DNA of 7,488 nt from Burkholderiaceae bacterium (GTDB taxonomy: Bacteria > Pseudomonadota > Gammaproteobacteria > Burkholderiales > Burkholderiaceae_C), in the NCBI GenBank assembly GCA_030726195.1, contig JANREF010000112.1, positions 1 through 7,488 of the forward strand. The letters run 5' to 3'. The translations under genes and the position numbers were made by a program. This document shows positions 1-5,152 of this stretch, piece after piece; within the stretch, counting starts at the first letter, position 1; the number at the start of each line of letters is the position of its first letter. A model generated the notes under the pieces. It was not told the DNA's origin, searched no databases, and worked only from the letters and a program-made list of their open reading frames with translations.

Positions 1-222
1 GCGCTTCGCGCGCTAAGTAGGCGGCTTACTACCTGTGCTCCAAAGCAGCCGCGTGCAAGCCTAGCGAAAAACCACGCAGAAATCAGCAACAATAAAGACC
101 GCGGTCAGCGTGAATAAAAAGTAAGCCAAAGCCAAAGCCAAAGACAATCCAAAGCAACATCAACGTCATGACAACCGTCTCGACAACCGTAACAACCACA
201 CGACCAAAGCGCAGGAACCCCC
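1..222. other. Unassigned leader upstream of plsY
   Basis: No gene can be assigned here. One plus frame closes at a TAA at 14-16 and another stays open from the window edge to a TAA at 115-117, so the 3' end of an upstream gene may be present, but neither tail is recognisable. From about 60 onward the plus strand is strikingly rich in A and C. It holds three tandem GCCAAA units (125-142), ACAACCGT twice four bases apart (about 171-190) followed by ACAACC, and the 10-bp palindrome GACCGCGGTC (97-106). I find no convincing -35/-10 pair. The stretch is best read as spacer plus an unstructured leader of plsY. Confidence 0.5.
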
Positions 223-879
223 ATGAATGAGAGCAGTTATTTTTTACCTGTGGTGTGCATAGCGCTGGCGTACCTGTTGGGGTCTGTGGCGTTTGCCGTG
301 CTGGTCAGCCGCGCCATGGGTCTGTCTGACCCGCGCACCTTTGGCAGCCACAACCCGGGAGCGACCAACGTGTTGCGCTCGGGCAGCAAGGCGGCGGCTG
401 TTGCTACGTTATTGCTGGATGCACTCAAGGGCTATGTGCCTGTGTGGCTGATACTGGCCAATGCGCAGGCCTTGGGGCTGGGTGCCAACGCAGGGCCTGT
501 GTCGTCCTGGGCCGCTTTGGCGGGTTTGGCTGCATTTTTGGGCCATCTGTACCCCTTGTTTTTTGGCTTCAAGGGTGGCAAAGGCGTGGCCACCGCGGTG
601 GGCGTGGTGTTTGGGCTAGACCCCTTGCTGGGCTTGTCTTGCTTGGCCACATTCTTAGTGCTGGTGTACTTCAGCCGCTATGTGTCGCTGGCCTCTATGG
701 TGGCCGCGGCATTCGCACCGTTTTATTGGCTGTTCGGCAATCAAGTGATGTGGCAGGCCTCTGCGGGCTCGGCCATTTGCTTGGTGTTGATGGCCTTGTT
801 GCTGGTGTGGCGTCATCGCGCCAACGTCAGTCGTTTATTAGCCGGCACTGAGAGCCGCTTAGGAGAGAAAGCATCATGA
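223..879 (+). CDS. plsY: Glycerol-3-phosphate acyltransferase PlsY
   Basis: PlsY is an integral inner-membrane enzyme that transfers the acyl group of acyl-phosphate (made by PlsX) to sn-glycerol-3-phosphate, giving lysophosphatidic acid, the first committed step of phospholipid synthesis. The 218-residue product has the usual family length and several hydrophobic segments (about 8-30, 57-78, 95-113, 122-148, 155-172, 182-197). All three family motifs are visible: GSHNPGATNVLR at 41-52, the glycine-rich GHLYP...FKGGKGVAT at 107-124, and HRANVSRLLAGTE at 198-210. The start is supported by AGGA at 213-216, six bases before the ATG. The stop overlaps the start of the next gene (ATGA), so the two are probably co-transcribed and translationally coupled. 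Identification is firm from the motifs; coupling is inferred from the overlap. Confidence 0.96.
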   Translation: MNESSYFLPVVCIALAYLLGSVAFAVLVSRAMGLSDPRTFGSHNPGATNVLRSGSKAAAVATLLLDALKGYVPVWLILANAQALGLGANAGPVSSWAALAGLAAFLGHLYPLFFGFKGGKGVATAVGVVFGLDPLLGLSCLATFLVLVYFSRYVSLASMVAAAFAPFYWLFGNQVMWQASAGSAICLVLMALLLVWRHRANVSRLLAGTESRLGEKAS

Positions 880-1232
880 GTAACGAAATCAAAAGACTGC
901 ACGTTGGCAAGCGCTTGAGCGAGGCCAGCATATTCAATGGCATTGTGTATTTGGCTGGCATGGTGCCTGAGCAAGGCGCCCTCGATATCCGCGCACAAAC
1001 CAAAGACGTTTTGGCTCAAATCGACAAAGTCTTGGCCGAGGCCGGTAGCGACAAAACCCGTTTGCTGCGTGTGCAGATTTTTCTGGCCAACATCACCGAT
1101 ATTGCGGCCATGAACGAGGTGTGGGACACCTGGGTGGCAGACGGCAACGCGCCGCCTCGAGCCACCGTGGAAGCCCGCTTGGCCAACCCCGATTGGAAAA
1201 TCGAGATCATGGTCACGGCTGCAGCTCGCTGA
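876..1232 (+). CDS. RidA/YoaB-family enamine/imine deaminase
   Basis: The 118-residue product belongs to the RidA (YjgF/YER057c/UK114) superfamily, small trimeric cytosolic proteins. The best-known members hydrolyse reactive 2-aminoacrylate and related enamines/imines formed by PLP enzymes. It resembles the short E. coli YoaB-type branch more than canonical RidA: the pattern LAQIDKVLAEAGSDK, the IFLANITDIAAMN stretch and VWDTWVADGNAPPR match that group. The conserved arginine that binds substrate carboxylate in active members is present (Arg95 in PPRATVEA), as is a C-terminal glutamate (Glu110 in KIEIMV), so it may be catalytically active. Substrate is unknown. A strong AGGAGA (861-866) lies nine bases before the ATG. 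It overlaps plsY by four bases, which suggests one operon; no functional link to phospholipid synthesis is evident. Confidence 0.9.
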   Translation: MSNEIKRLHVGKRLSEASIFNGIVYLAGMVPEQGALDIRAQTKDVLAQIDKVLAEAGSDKTRLLRVQIFLANITDIAAMNEVWDTWVADGNAPPRATVEARLANPDWKIEIMVTAAAR

Positions 1233-1255
1233 GCACATTAGCCCAGCGCGCTGAT

Positions 1256-1318
1256 TACACCATCGCTGCAGCCAGCGGGCCGCGCGCGGCCCAGCCATGG
1301 CTAGGTGGCGGTGGTGTA
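1256..1318. repeat. Stacked palindromes between convergent ridA-like gene and yajQ
   Basis: Arms TACACCATCGC (1256-1266) and GCGGTGGTGTA (1308-1318) pair over 11 positions, with one U-G wobble in a plus-strand RNA. Inside them sit a perfect 16-bp palindrome GGGCCGCGCGCGGCCC (1277-1292), the 10-bp palindrome AGCCATGGCT (1293-1302) directly next to it, and GCTGCAGC (1265-1272). The 3' arm abuts the yajQ stop codon. Neither strand shows a U-tract, so a classical intrinsic terminator is not supported. A role in ending or stabilising the two converging transcripts is inferred. The inverted repeats are direct observation. Confidence 0.6.
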
Positions 1319-1804
1319 TCAGTCGCGAAAGTTGTTAAAGCTCAGTGGCAGGTCTGCCAGCTCTGATTTGATCAGTGCCATGGCGGCTTGCAAGTCGTCG
1401 CGCTTGGCGCCGGTCACGCGTACGCTGTCGCCTTGAATAGAGCCTTGCACTTTGAGTTTGCTGGCCTTGATGGTTTGTTGAATTTTCTTGCCGTCTTCGG
1501 TGGCAATGCCGCTGCGCACGGTGATGACTTGCTTGACCTTATCGCCACCGATTTTTTCAATTTTGCCCATGTCCAAGAAGCGCACATCGACGCCGCGCTT
1601 GGCCAGCTTGTTGCGCAAGATGTCGTCTATTTGGCTGAGCTGAAAGTCCGCGTCACCCGTGAGTGTGATGTCTTTGTCTTTGAGCTCGATGGCAGCGGCC
1701 GTGCCCTTGAAGTCAAAGCGCGTACCAATTTCGCGAGCGCATTGGTCAATGGCGTTTTTGACTTCGACCAAGTCGGGATCCATTACGGCGTCAAATGAAG
1801 GCAT
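1319..1804 (-). CDS. yajQ: YajQ-family nucleotide/c-di-GMP-binding protein
   Basis: The 161-residue product matches the YajQ (UPF0234) family in length and pattern. The N-terminus [20 protein letters not shown], then [17 protein letters not shown], the central [19 protein letters not shown] and the C-terminal SFNNFRD are all characteristic. YajQ proteins are small cytosolic proteins with two RNP-like domains. E. coli YajQ binds nucleotides and tRNA, and the Xanthomonas homologue binds cyclic di-GMP and acts with a LysR-type regulator. Which applies here cannot be read from sequence. The frame is open 30 codons further upstream (to 1894), but the ATG at 1804 is chosen because the conserved N-terminus begins there and AGGAG lies nine bases before it. 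It diverges from murB and converges with the RidA-family gene. Confidence 0.93.
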   Translation of the reverse strand: MPSFDAVMDPDLVEVKNAIDQCAREIGTRFDFKGTAAAIELKDKDITLTGDADFQLSQIDDILRNKLAKRGVDVRFLDMGKIEKIGGDKVKQVITVRSGIATEDGKKIQQTIKASKLKVQGSIQGDSVRVTGAKRDDLQAAMALIKSELADLPLSFNNFRD

Positions 1805-1894
1805 GGGGTGTTTTCTCCTGCTGTTGTGTGTGGGGCGCGCAGTGCTTTGTTGTGAACGTCTGAGACGCCCCCTAAACCCTGCGACAATTTCCAA
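1805..1894. promoter_or_regulatory. Divergent yajQ/murB promoter region
   Basis: This 90-bp spacer must carry the 5' ends of both divergent genes. It contains the yajQ ribosome-binding site (AGGAG on the minus strand, near 1814-1818) and an interrupted palindrome CGTCT-G-AGACG (1857-1867) near its centre. A GACAAT hexamer (1883-1888) lies seven bases before the murB ATG and could be a weak -10, but no good -35 accompanies it. The palindrome could be an operator; no regulator is indicated. Confidence 0.4.
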
Positions 1895-3046
1895 ATGTCC
1901 AAGCCCTCCATGTTAGTGCACAACAACGCGTCTTTGCAGCCGTTCAACACCTTTGGCATCGCTGCGCGTGCGCGCGACCTGGTGATCATTGAGTCGGTGC
2001 AGAGCCTGCAAGAGGTACTGGGTAGCGCGTGGTTGGCGCAACAGCGCGCCAATGGCCGCGGCGTGTTTGTGCTTGGCGGAGGCAGCAACATTGTGTTGTC
2101 CGCAGACGTGCAGGCCGTGGTTCTGAAAATAGAGATAGGCGGCTGTGCCTTGGTTGGCGAGACCGACAAGCACTGGATTGTGCAAGCAGGCGCAGGCGTG
2201 AATTGGCATGACTTTGTGTGCTGGACGGTGGCTCAGGGGTGGCCAGGCCTTGAAAACTTGGCGCTGATCCCGGGCGTGGTGGGTGCTTCGCCAGTGCAAA
2301 ACATTGGCGCCTATGGCGTCGAGCTGCAAGACCGCTTTCACGCCTTGGATGCCGTGGACATGTACACCGGTCAGACCTTTTCTTTGAACGCCGGGCAGTG
2401 TGCCTTTGCCTACAGGGACTCTGTATTCAAGCACCCGCCTGCCAAGGCTCTTGGACAGGCCGGTAGTGGCGACGCCGGTGGTACACCAGTTGCGAGGGGT
2501 GCCGGCTTACCGCACGGCTTGGGTATGGGGTTAAAGGGCAGGGCCGTGATCACGCATGTGCGGTTTGCGCTGCCCAAGGCGTGGCGCGCGGAGTTGTCGT
2601 ACCTGGATTTGCAGCGCCAAGTCGAGCAAACCGGTAACACCCAGCCAAGCGCACAGCAGGTGTTGGATTGGGTGGTGGCGATTCGGCGTGCCAAGTTGCC
2701 TGATCCCAAAGTGATTGGCAACGCCGGTAGCTTCTTCAAAAACCCTACGGTCACGGAGTACCAATGTGCCGACATCATTGGGCGCGAGCCCAATCTGGTG
2801 CATTACCCTTTGGCAGACGGACGCATCAAGCTGGCGGCAGGTTGGTTGATAGACGCCTGCGGTTGGCGTGGCAAGACCATTGGTTTGGCAGGCGTGTACG
2901 ACAAACAAGCCTTGGTGCTGGTGAACAAGGGCTCGGCCGATAAGCCTGTGACGGGTGGTGAGGTGATGACCTTGGCCAAGGCCATACAAACCAGCGTGTT
3001 TGAGCGCTTTGGCATCATGCTGGAGCCCGAGCCAGAGGTGGTCTGA
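1895..3046 (+). CDS. murB: UDP-N-acetylenolpyruvoylglucosamine reductase MurB
   Basis: MurB is the cytosolic FAD enzyme that uses NADPH to reduce UDP-GlcNAc-enolpyruvate to UDP-MurNAc, the second committed step of peptidoglycan precursor synthesis. The FAD-binding region is clear (NTFGIAARA at 18-26, [11 protein letters not shown] at 59-69, [19 protein letters not shown] at 123-141). Catalytic residues by analogy with E. coli are Arg174 (YRDSVFKH), Ser279 ([10 protein letters not shown]) and a glutamate in the terminal LEPEPEVV (Glu379 or Glu381). It is type I, like E. coli (342 residues), but is 383 long. Much of the excess is a Gly/Ala/Pro-rich insertion at about 181-214, right after the Arg174 strand. 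The protein ends immediately after the catalytic glutamate motif, a little earlier than E. coli MurB. No Shine-Dalgarno precedes this ATG; Met6 (1910) is an alternative start with no better signal. Confidence 0.96.
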   Translation: MSKPSMLVHNNASLQPFNTFGIAARARDLVIIESVQSLQEVLGSAWLAQQRANGRGVFVLGGGSNIVLSADVQAVVLKIEIGGCALVGETDKHWIVQAGAGVNWHDFVCWTVAQGWPGLENLALIPGVVGASPVQNIGAYGVELQDRFHALDAVDMYTGQTFSLNAGQCAFAYRDSVFKHPPAKALGQAGSGDAGGTPVARGAGLPHGLGMGLKGRAVITHVRFALPKAWRAELSYLDLQRQVEQTGNTQPSAQQVLDWVVAIRRAKLPDPKVIGNAGSFFKNPTVTEYQCADIIGREPNLVHYPLADGRIKLAAGWLIDACGWRGKTIGLAGVYDKQALVLVNKGSADKPVTGGEVMTLAKAIQTSVFERFGIMLEPEPEVV

Positions 3047-3058
3047 GCCCGACTGCGG

Positions 3059-3078
3059 TGTTGCGCCAACAGCTTTTT
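3059..3078 (+). terminator. Possible murB intrinsic terminator
   Basis: Twelve bases after the murB stop, TGTTG (3059-3063) and CAACA (3067-3071) form a five-pair stem with a CGC loop. Two bases later come five T (3074-3078), with a second T5 at 3082-3086. The stem is short, so efficiency is doubtful, but position and T-run fit a simple terminator for murB. Confidence 0.4.
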
Positions 3079-3150
3079 CAGTTTTTGGCCGGGTCTTTGA
3101 TCAGCTTGTTGATCAGGCTTTTGAGGGCTTCATGACTAAGATGAGTCGCC

Positions 3151-3189
3151 AAAAAAGAACCCACCGAACGTTTAACCGTAGGGTGGGTT
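3151..3189 (-). terminator. Intrinsic terminator of the phasin transcript
   Basis: Read on the minus strand, AACCCACC (3189-3182) pairs perfectly with GGTGGGTT (3165-3158) around a 16-base loop and is followed by CTTTTTT (3157-3151). This is the standard stem plus U-tract of a Rho-independent terminator. It lies about 110 bases past the phasin stop, so the phasin mRNA should carry a 3' untranslated region of about 150 bases. On the plus strand the stem is preceded by the A-run and has no T-run after it, so it is not expected to work for murB. Confidence 0.8.
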
Positions 3190-3202
3190 GAAGAGTCTGG
3201 TT

Positions 3203-3221
3203 GACCAAGCTGGGCTTGGTC
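3203..3221. repeat. Perfect 8-bp hairpin in the phasin 3' region
   Basis: GACCAAGC (3203-3210) and GCTTGGTC (3214-3221) pair perfectly around a three-base TGG loop (CCA on the minus strand). No T-run follows on either strand, so it is not a terminator by itself. It sits between the phasin stop and the phasin terminator and would fold as part of the phasin 3' untranslated region. Confidence 0.55.
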
Positions 3222-3250
3222 CACACGAGACTCGAGGAGACAACTGATCA

Positions 3251-3283
3251 ACACAGCTGCACTCTGTGTGAGTGCGGCTGTGT
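3251..3283. repeat. Long 14-position hairpin just after the phasin stop
   Basis: ACACAGC-T-GCACTC (3251-3264) faces GAGTGC-G-GCTGTGT (3270-3283) across a five-base loop TGTGT. All positions pair except the T/G at 3258/3276, a U-G wobble in a plus-strand RNA and an A-C mismatch in the minus-strand phasin mRNA. It begins 16 bases beyond the phasin stop. No T-run follows on either strand. It may protect the phasin mRNA 3' end or belong to an unannotated RNA; this is inference. Confidence 0.55.
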
Positions 3284-3299
3284 GAAAAAGTTCAACAGA

Positions 3300-3842
3300 T
3301 TAACGCTTGCGTGCGCTGGTCTTGGTAGCGTTGGTCGCGGTGGCGGCCAAGCTGTTCATGTTGGTCTCAGCCATTTCGGTGGCTTGCTTGACAGCTTTTT
3401 GCACAGATTCCATCGCGTTGGTAGCTGCAGACACAGCAGACTTCATCACTGCAACAGCAGTTTCAGAGCCAGCAGGTGCGTTCTTGGCAGCGTTGTCCAC
3501 AACAGCCATGAATTTCTTCTGGCCTTCAGCGGCTTGTGCTTCAGCAGCGGCTGTGAATTCTGACGTGGCACCAGAGGTGATGTCGTACACATGGCGGCTG
3601 TAAGCAGCGGTTTTCTCGGCCAAAGGCTGTACCAAGGCGGCTTGCATGGCGAGCAATTCTTGTGCGTCTTTCACGCCCATGAAGGCTTGCGCGTTTTGTG
3701 CGCTCTCGGCCATAGCAGCTTTAGAGGCTTGCAGGTTCAGTTCGACCAGTTTTTCCATGCCTTCGAAGGCTTTGGCGGTCAAACCAAACAAGGTGTTCAT
3801 GTTGGCTTTTTGTGCGGCGACGATTTGTTCAGCGGTTAGCAT
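3300..3842 (-). CDS. phaP: Phasin (PHA granule-associated protein)
   Basis: Phasins are small amphipathic proteins that coat intracellular polyhydroxyalkanoate granules and limit their size. This product (180 residues from Met at 3842) is of the Phasin_2/TIGR01841 type: [20 protein letters not shown] at the N-terminus, the central [21 protein letters not shown] helix, then a long Ala-rich, Gln- and Lys-dotted helical region and a basic tail TSARKR. No signal peptide or membrane segment is present. An ATG two codons upstream (3848) is in frame, but GGAG lies only one base before it and seven before the ATG at 3842, so 3842 is preferred. The promoter carries two operator-like boxes (3933-3947, 3993-4007), implying PHA-responsive control. 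The presence of a phasin implies PHA synthesis genes elsewhere in the genome. Confidence 0.92.
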   Translation of the reverse strand: MLTAEQIVAAQKANMNTLFGLTAKAFEGMEKLVELNLQASKAAMAESAQNAQAFMGVKDAQELLAMQAALVQPLAEKTAAYSRHVYDITSGATSEFTAAAEAQAAEGQKKFMAVVDNAAKNAPAGSETAVAVMKSAVSAATNAMESVQKAVKQATEMAETNMNSLAATATNATKTSARKR

Positions 3843-3932
3843 ATTCATACTCCATTCAATTTGAAAAGTTTTGGTCAAATGACACGGTAGTTGAAGTGCG
3901 GCCGGGCGAGAGAGCGGTGCTCTGTTTGCTTT

Positions 3933-3947
3933 TGCTGCGCTGCAACA
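3933..3947. promoter_or_regulatory. PhbF/PhaR-type operator box 1 (phasin promoter)
   Basis: TGCTGC-GCT-GCAACA matches TG[N]TGC[N]3GCAA, the consensus I recall for PhbF, the PhaR-family PHA repressor of Herbaspirillum seropedicae. It lies immediately downstream of the phasin -10 element, about where transcription would start, a position suited to repression. The regulator gene is not in this window; the site assignment rests on sequence match and position. Confidence 0.65.
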
Positions 3948-3955
3948 TGAATCCA

Positions 3956-3983
3956 AGTATAGGGTTTCCACTAGGTAATGCAA
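3956..3983 (-). promoter_or_regulatory. Phasin promoter (-35/-10)
   Basis: On the minus strand TTGCAT (3983-3978) and TATACT (3961-3956) are separated by 16 bases. The -10 matches sigma-70 consensus at five of six positions, the -35 at three of six. The predicted start near 3949 gives a leader of about 100 bases. The promoter is bracketed by the two operator boxes. The -10 is persuasive; the -35 is weak, as is common for a regulated promoter. Confidence 0.55.
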
Positions 3984-3992
3984 GCACTTTTT

Positions 3993-4007
3993 TGTTGCGG
4001 TGCAACA
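3993..4007. promoter_or_regulatory. PhbF/PhaR-type operator box 2 (phasin promoter)
   Basis: TGTTGC-GGT-GCAACA is a perfect 6-bp inverted repeat with a three-base spacer. It differs from box 1 only at one arm position and in the spacer, and it also fits TG[N]TGC[N]3GCAA. It lies just upstream of the -35 element, centred 60 bp (about six helical turns) from box 1, so two bound dimers would face the same side of the DNA. A further half-site TGCAACA occurs at 4054-4060. Confidence 0.68.
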
Positions 4008-4187
4008 TTTTTGTTGTTTTCTTCCTAAAAGAGGTCTTAGTTCGTATTTTTTATGCAACATTGCCCGTTTGAAAGGTGGTGTGGGCTGACAAAGCACTAG
4101 CGACTGGCTGGGCTTTTACCCGTAATAAGGCGTTGTCAGCGGCTCAAACCGCCTTCACCTGATCCAAACGTTCAACCATTTCCTGCC
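4008..4187. other. Rest of the phasin/deacetylase divergent spacer
   Basis: The remaining upstream part of the 345-bp gap between the divergent phasin and deacetylase genes. It begins T-rich (4008-4053), carries the half-site TGCAACA at 4054-4060 and then an 8-bp inverted repeat (4085-4140). No small gene with a credible ribosome-binding site is visible on either strand. No clear promoter for the deacetylase gene could be picked, although it must start here. Confidence 0.5.
4085..4140. repeat. Inverted repeat GCTGACAA / TTGTCAGC upstream of the deacetylase
   Basis: Perfect 8-bp arms at 4085-4092 and 4133-4140 are separated by 40 bases, about 48 bp before the deacetylase ATG. The separation is long for an RNA hairpin and could instead be two opposed protein-binding half-sites. 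A related pair with the core CTGACA/TGTCAG occurs just after the gene. Confidence 0.4.
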
Positions 4188-5123
4188 ATGCGCGCCTTTT
4201 ACGCCGACAACTTTGTACTGCCGCTGCCTGAGGGTCATCGCTTTCCAATGGCGAAGTACGCCATGCTGCGTGACGCTGTGCGCGCAAGCGTACCGGGCGT
4301 GGTGTTTGAGCAAGCCCCAGCTGCCACCGATGGTGAACTGGCGCTGGTGCACACGCCCGCCTATATACAAGCGGTCACGCAAGGTACGCTCAGCCCCAGC
4401 CAACAGCGCGAGATTGGTTTTCCGTGGTCGCCAGGCATGGCTGAGCGCGCTCGTCGATCAGTGGGCGCGAGCGTGGCAGCTGCGCGCGTGGCCATGACCC
4501 AGGGTATTGCTGCGAACTTGGCGGGCGGCACACACCATGCCTATGCCGACAAGGGTGGCGGCTTTTGTGTGTTCAACGACTTCTGTGTGGCAGCCCGGGT
4601 GTTGCAGGCCGAGTGGGCGCGAAGCAAACCGCGCGGTGCACCCGGCATGAGCGTGGCCATCATCGATTTAGACGTACACCAAGGCAACGGTACGGCGCAC
4701 GTGTTGCGCAACGACGCCAGCATCTTCACCTTGTCTATGCATGGGGATAAGAACTTTCCCTTTCGCAAGGAACCCAGCGACTTGGACGTGCCGCTGCCCG
4801 ACGGCTGCGATGACGACGCTTATTTGCAGGCGCTAGAGCTGGCCTTGCGGCAGTTGGAAAACCGCTTCGCACCAGATCTGGTGCTGTACTTGGCGGGTGC
4901 AGACATACATCAAGGCGATAGGTTGGGGCGTTTGAATGTGACAGACGAGGGCGTGCGTGCTCGAGACCACTTGGTCATGTCGTGGGCCAAGGCCCGCGGT
5001 TTGCCCATGGCCTTTGCCATGGGCGGCGGCTACGGCCATGACATTGCCACTACGGTGCGCGTGCAAACACAAACCTACCAGCTCGCGGCGCAACTGGCCA
5101 CCAATTGGGTGGTGTGCCCCTAG
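4188..5123 (+). CDS. Class IV (HDAC11-like) histone deacetylase-family amidohydrolase
   Basis: The 311-residue product is a complete zinc-dependent deacetylase of the arginase/deacetylase fold (Hist_deacetyl family). Visible active-site parts in order: general-base His pair His116-His117 (GGTHHAYA), the GGGFCVFND segment at 123-131, zinc ligands Asp162 and His164 (IDLDVHQGNG), zinc ligand Asp239 (LAGADIHQGDRLG) and catalytic Tyr282 (MGGGYGHD). The DLDxHQGNG and GDRLG patterns are those of class IV enzymes such as human HDAC11, which acts best as a lysine defatty-acylase. Bacteria lack nucleosomes, so likely substrates are acyl-lysines of proteins, polyamines or another small acyl amide; the sequence does not decide. 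No signal peptide, so cytosolic. No Shine-Dalgarno precedes the ATG; the conserved N-terminus (FYADNFVLPLPEGHRFP) fixes the start. Confidence 0.93.
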   Translation: MRAFYADNFVLPLPEGHRFPMAKYAMLRDAVRASVPGVVFEQAPAATDGELALVHTPAYIQAVTQGTLSPSQQREIGFPWSPGMAERARRSVGASVAAARVAMTQGIAANLAGGTHHAYADKGGGFCVFNDFCVAARVLQAEWARSKPRGAPGMSVAIIDLDVHQGNGTAHVLRNDASIFTLSMHGDKNFPFRKEPSDLDVPLPDGCDDDAYLQALELALRQLENRFAPDLVLYLAGADIHQGDRLGRLNVTDEGVRARDHLVMSWAKARGLPMAFAMGGGYGHDIATTVRVQTQTYQLAAQLATNWVVCP

Positions 5124-5152
5124 TGGCTGCGCTCACCGACTCCGCACCCACC

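Noticed and set aside
83..169. Small hydrophobic minus-strand frame opposite the plsY leader (28 codons, Met-Thr-Leu-Met start)
   Set aside because: Its Phe/Gly/Leu/Val content follows directly from the A/C bias of the plus strand and the GCCAAA repeats; no ribosome-binding site precedes it.
1388..1798. Long plus-strand open frame opposite yajQ
   Set aside because: It is the antisense of a clearly conserved gene, lacks family resemblance and has no ribosome-binding site.
3097..3116. Direct repeat TTGATCAG twice with a 4-base spacer (also readable as paired TGATCA palindromes)
   Set aside because: Short, AT-balanced and adjacent to a T-rich stretch; it could be a weak hairpin, but no terminator geometry or known site fits.
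3000..3191. Plus-strand frame of 63 codons overlapping the murB end and ending in a basic tail
   Set aside because: It starts inside murB without a ribosome-binding site, covers the phasin terminator and the murB 3' end, and has no recognisable domain; it is most likely a shadow frame.
4155..4403. Minus-strand frame across the deacetylase start
   Set aside because: It overlaps the conserved N-terminus of the deacetylase and has no start signal; a shadow of that gene.
5003..5024. Nine-base perfect hairpin GCCCATGGC-CTTT-GCCATGGGC inside the deacetylase gene
   Set aside because: It encodes the conserved segment leading to the catalytic GGGYG (PMAFAMGG), whose Met-Ala-Phe-Ala-Met symmetry produces the inverted repeat; no regulatory role is needed.
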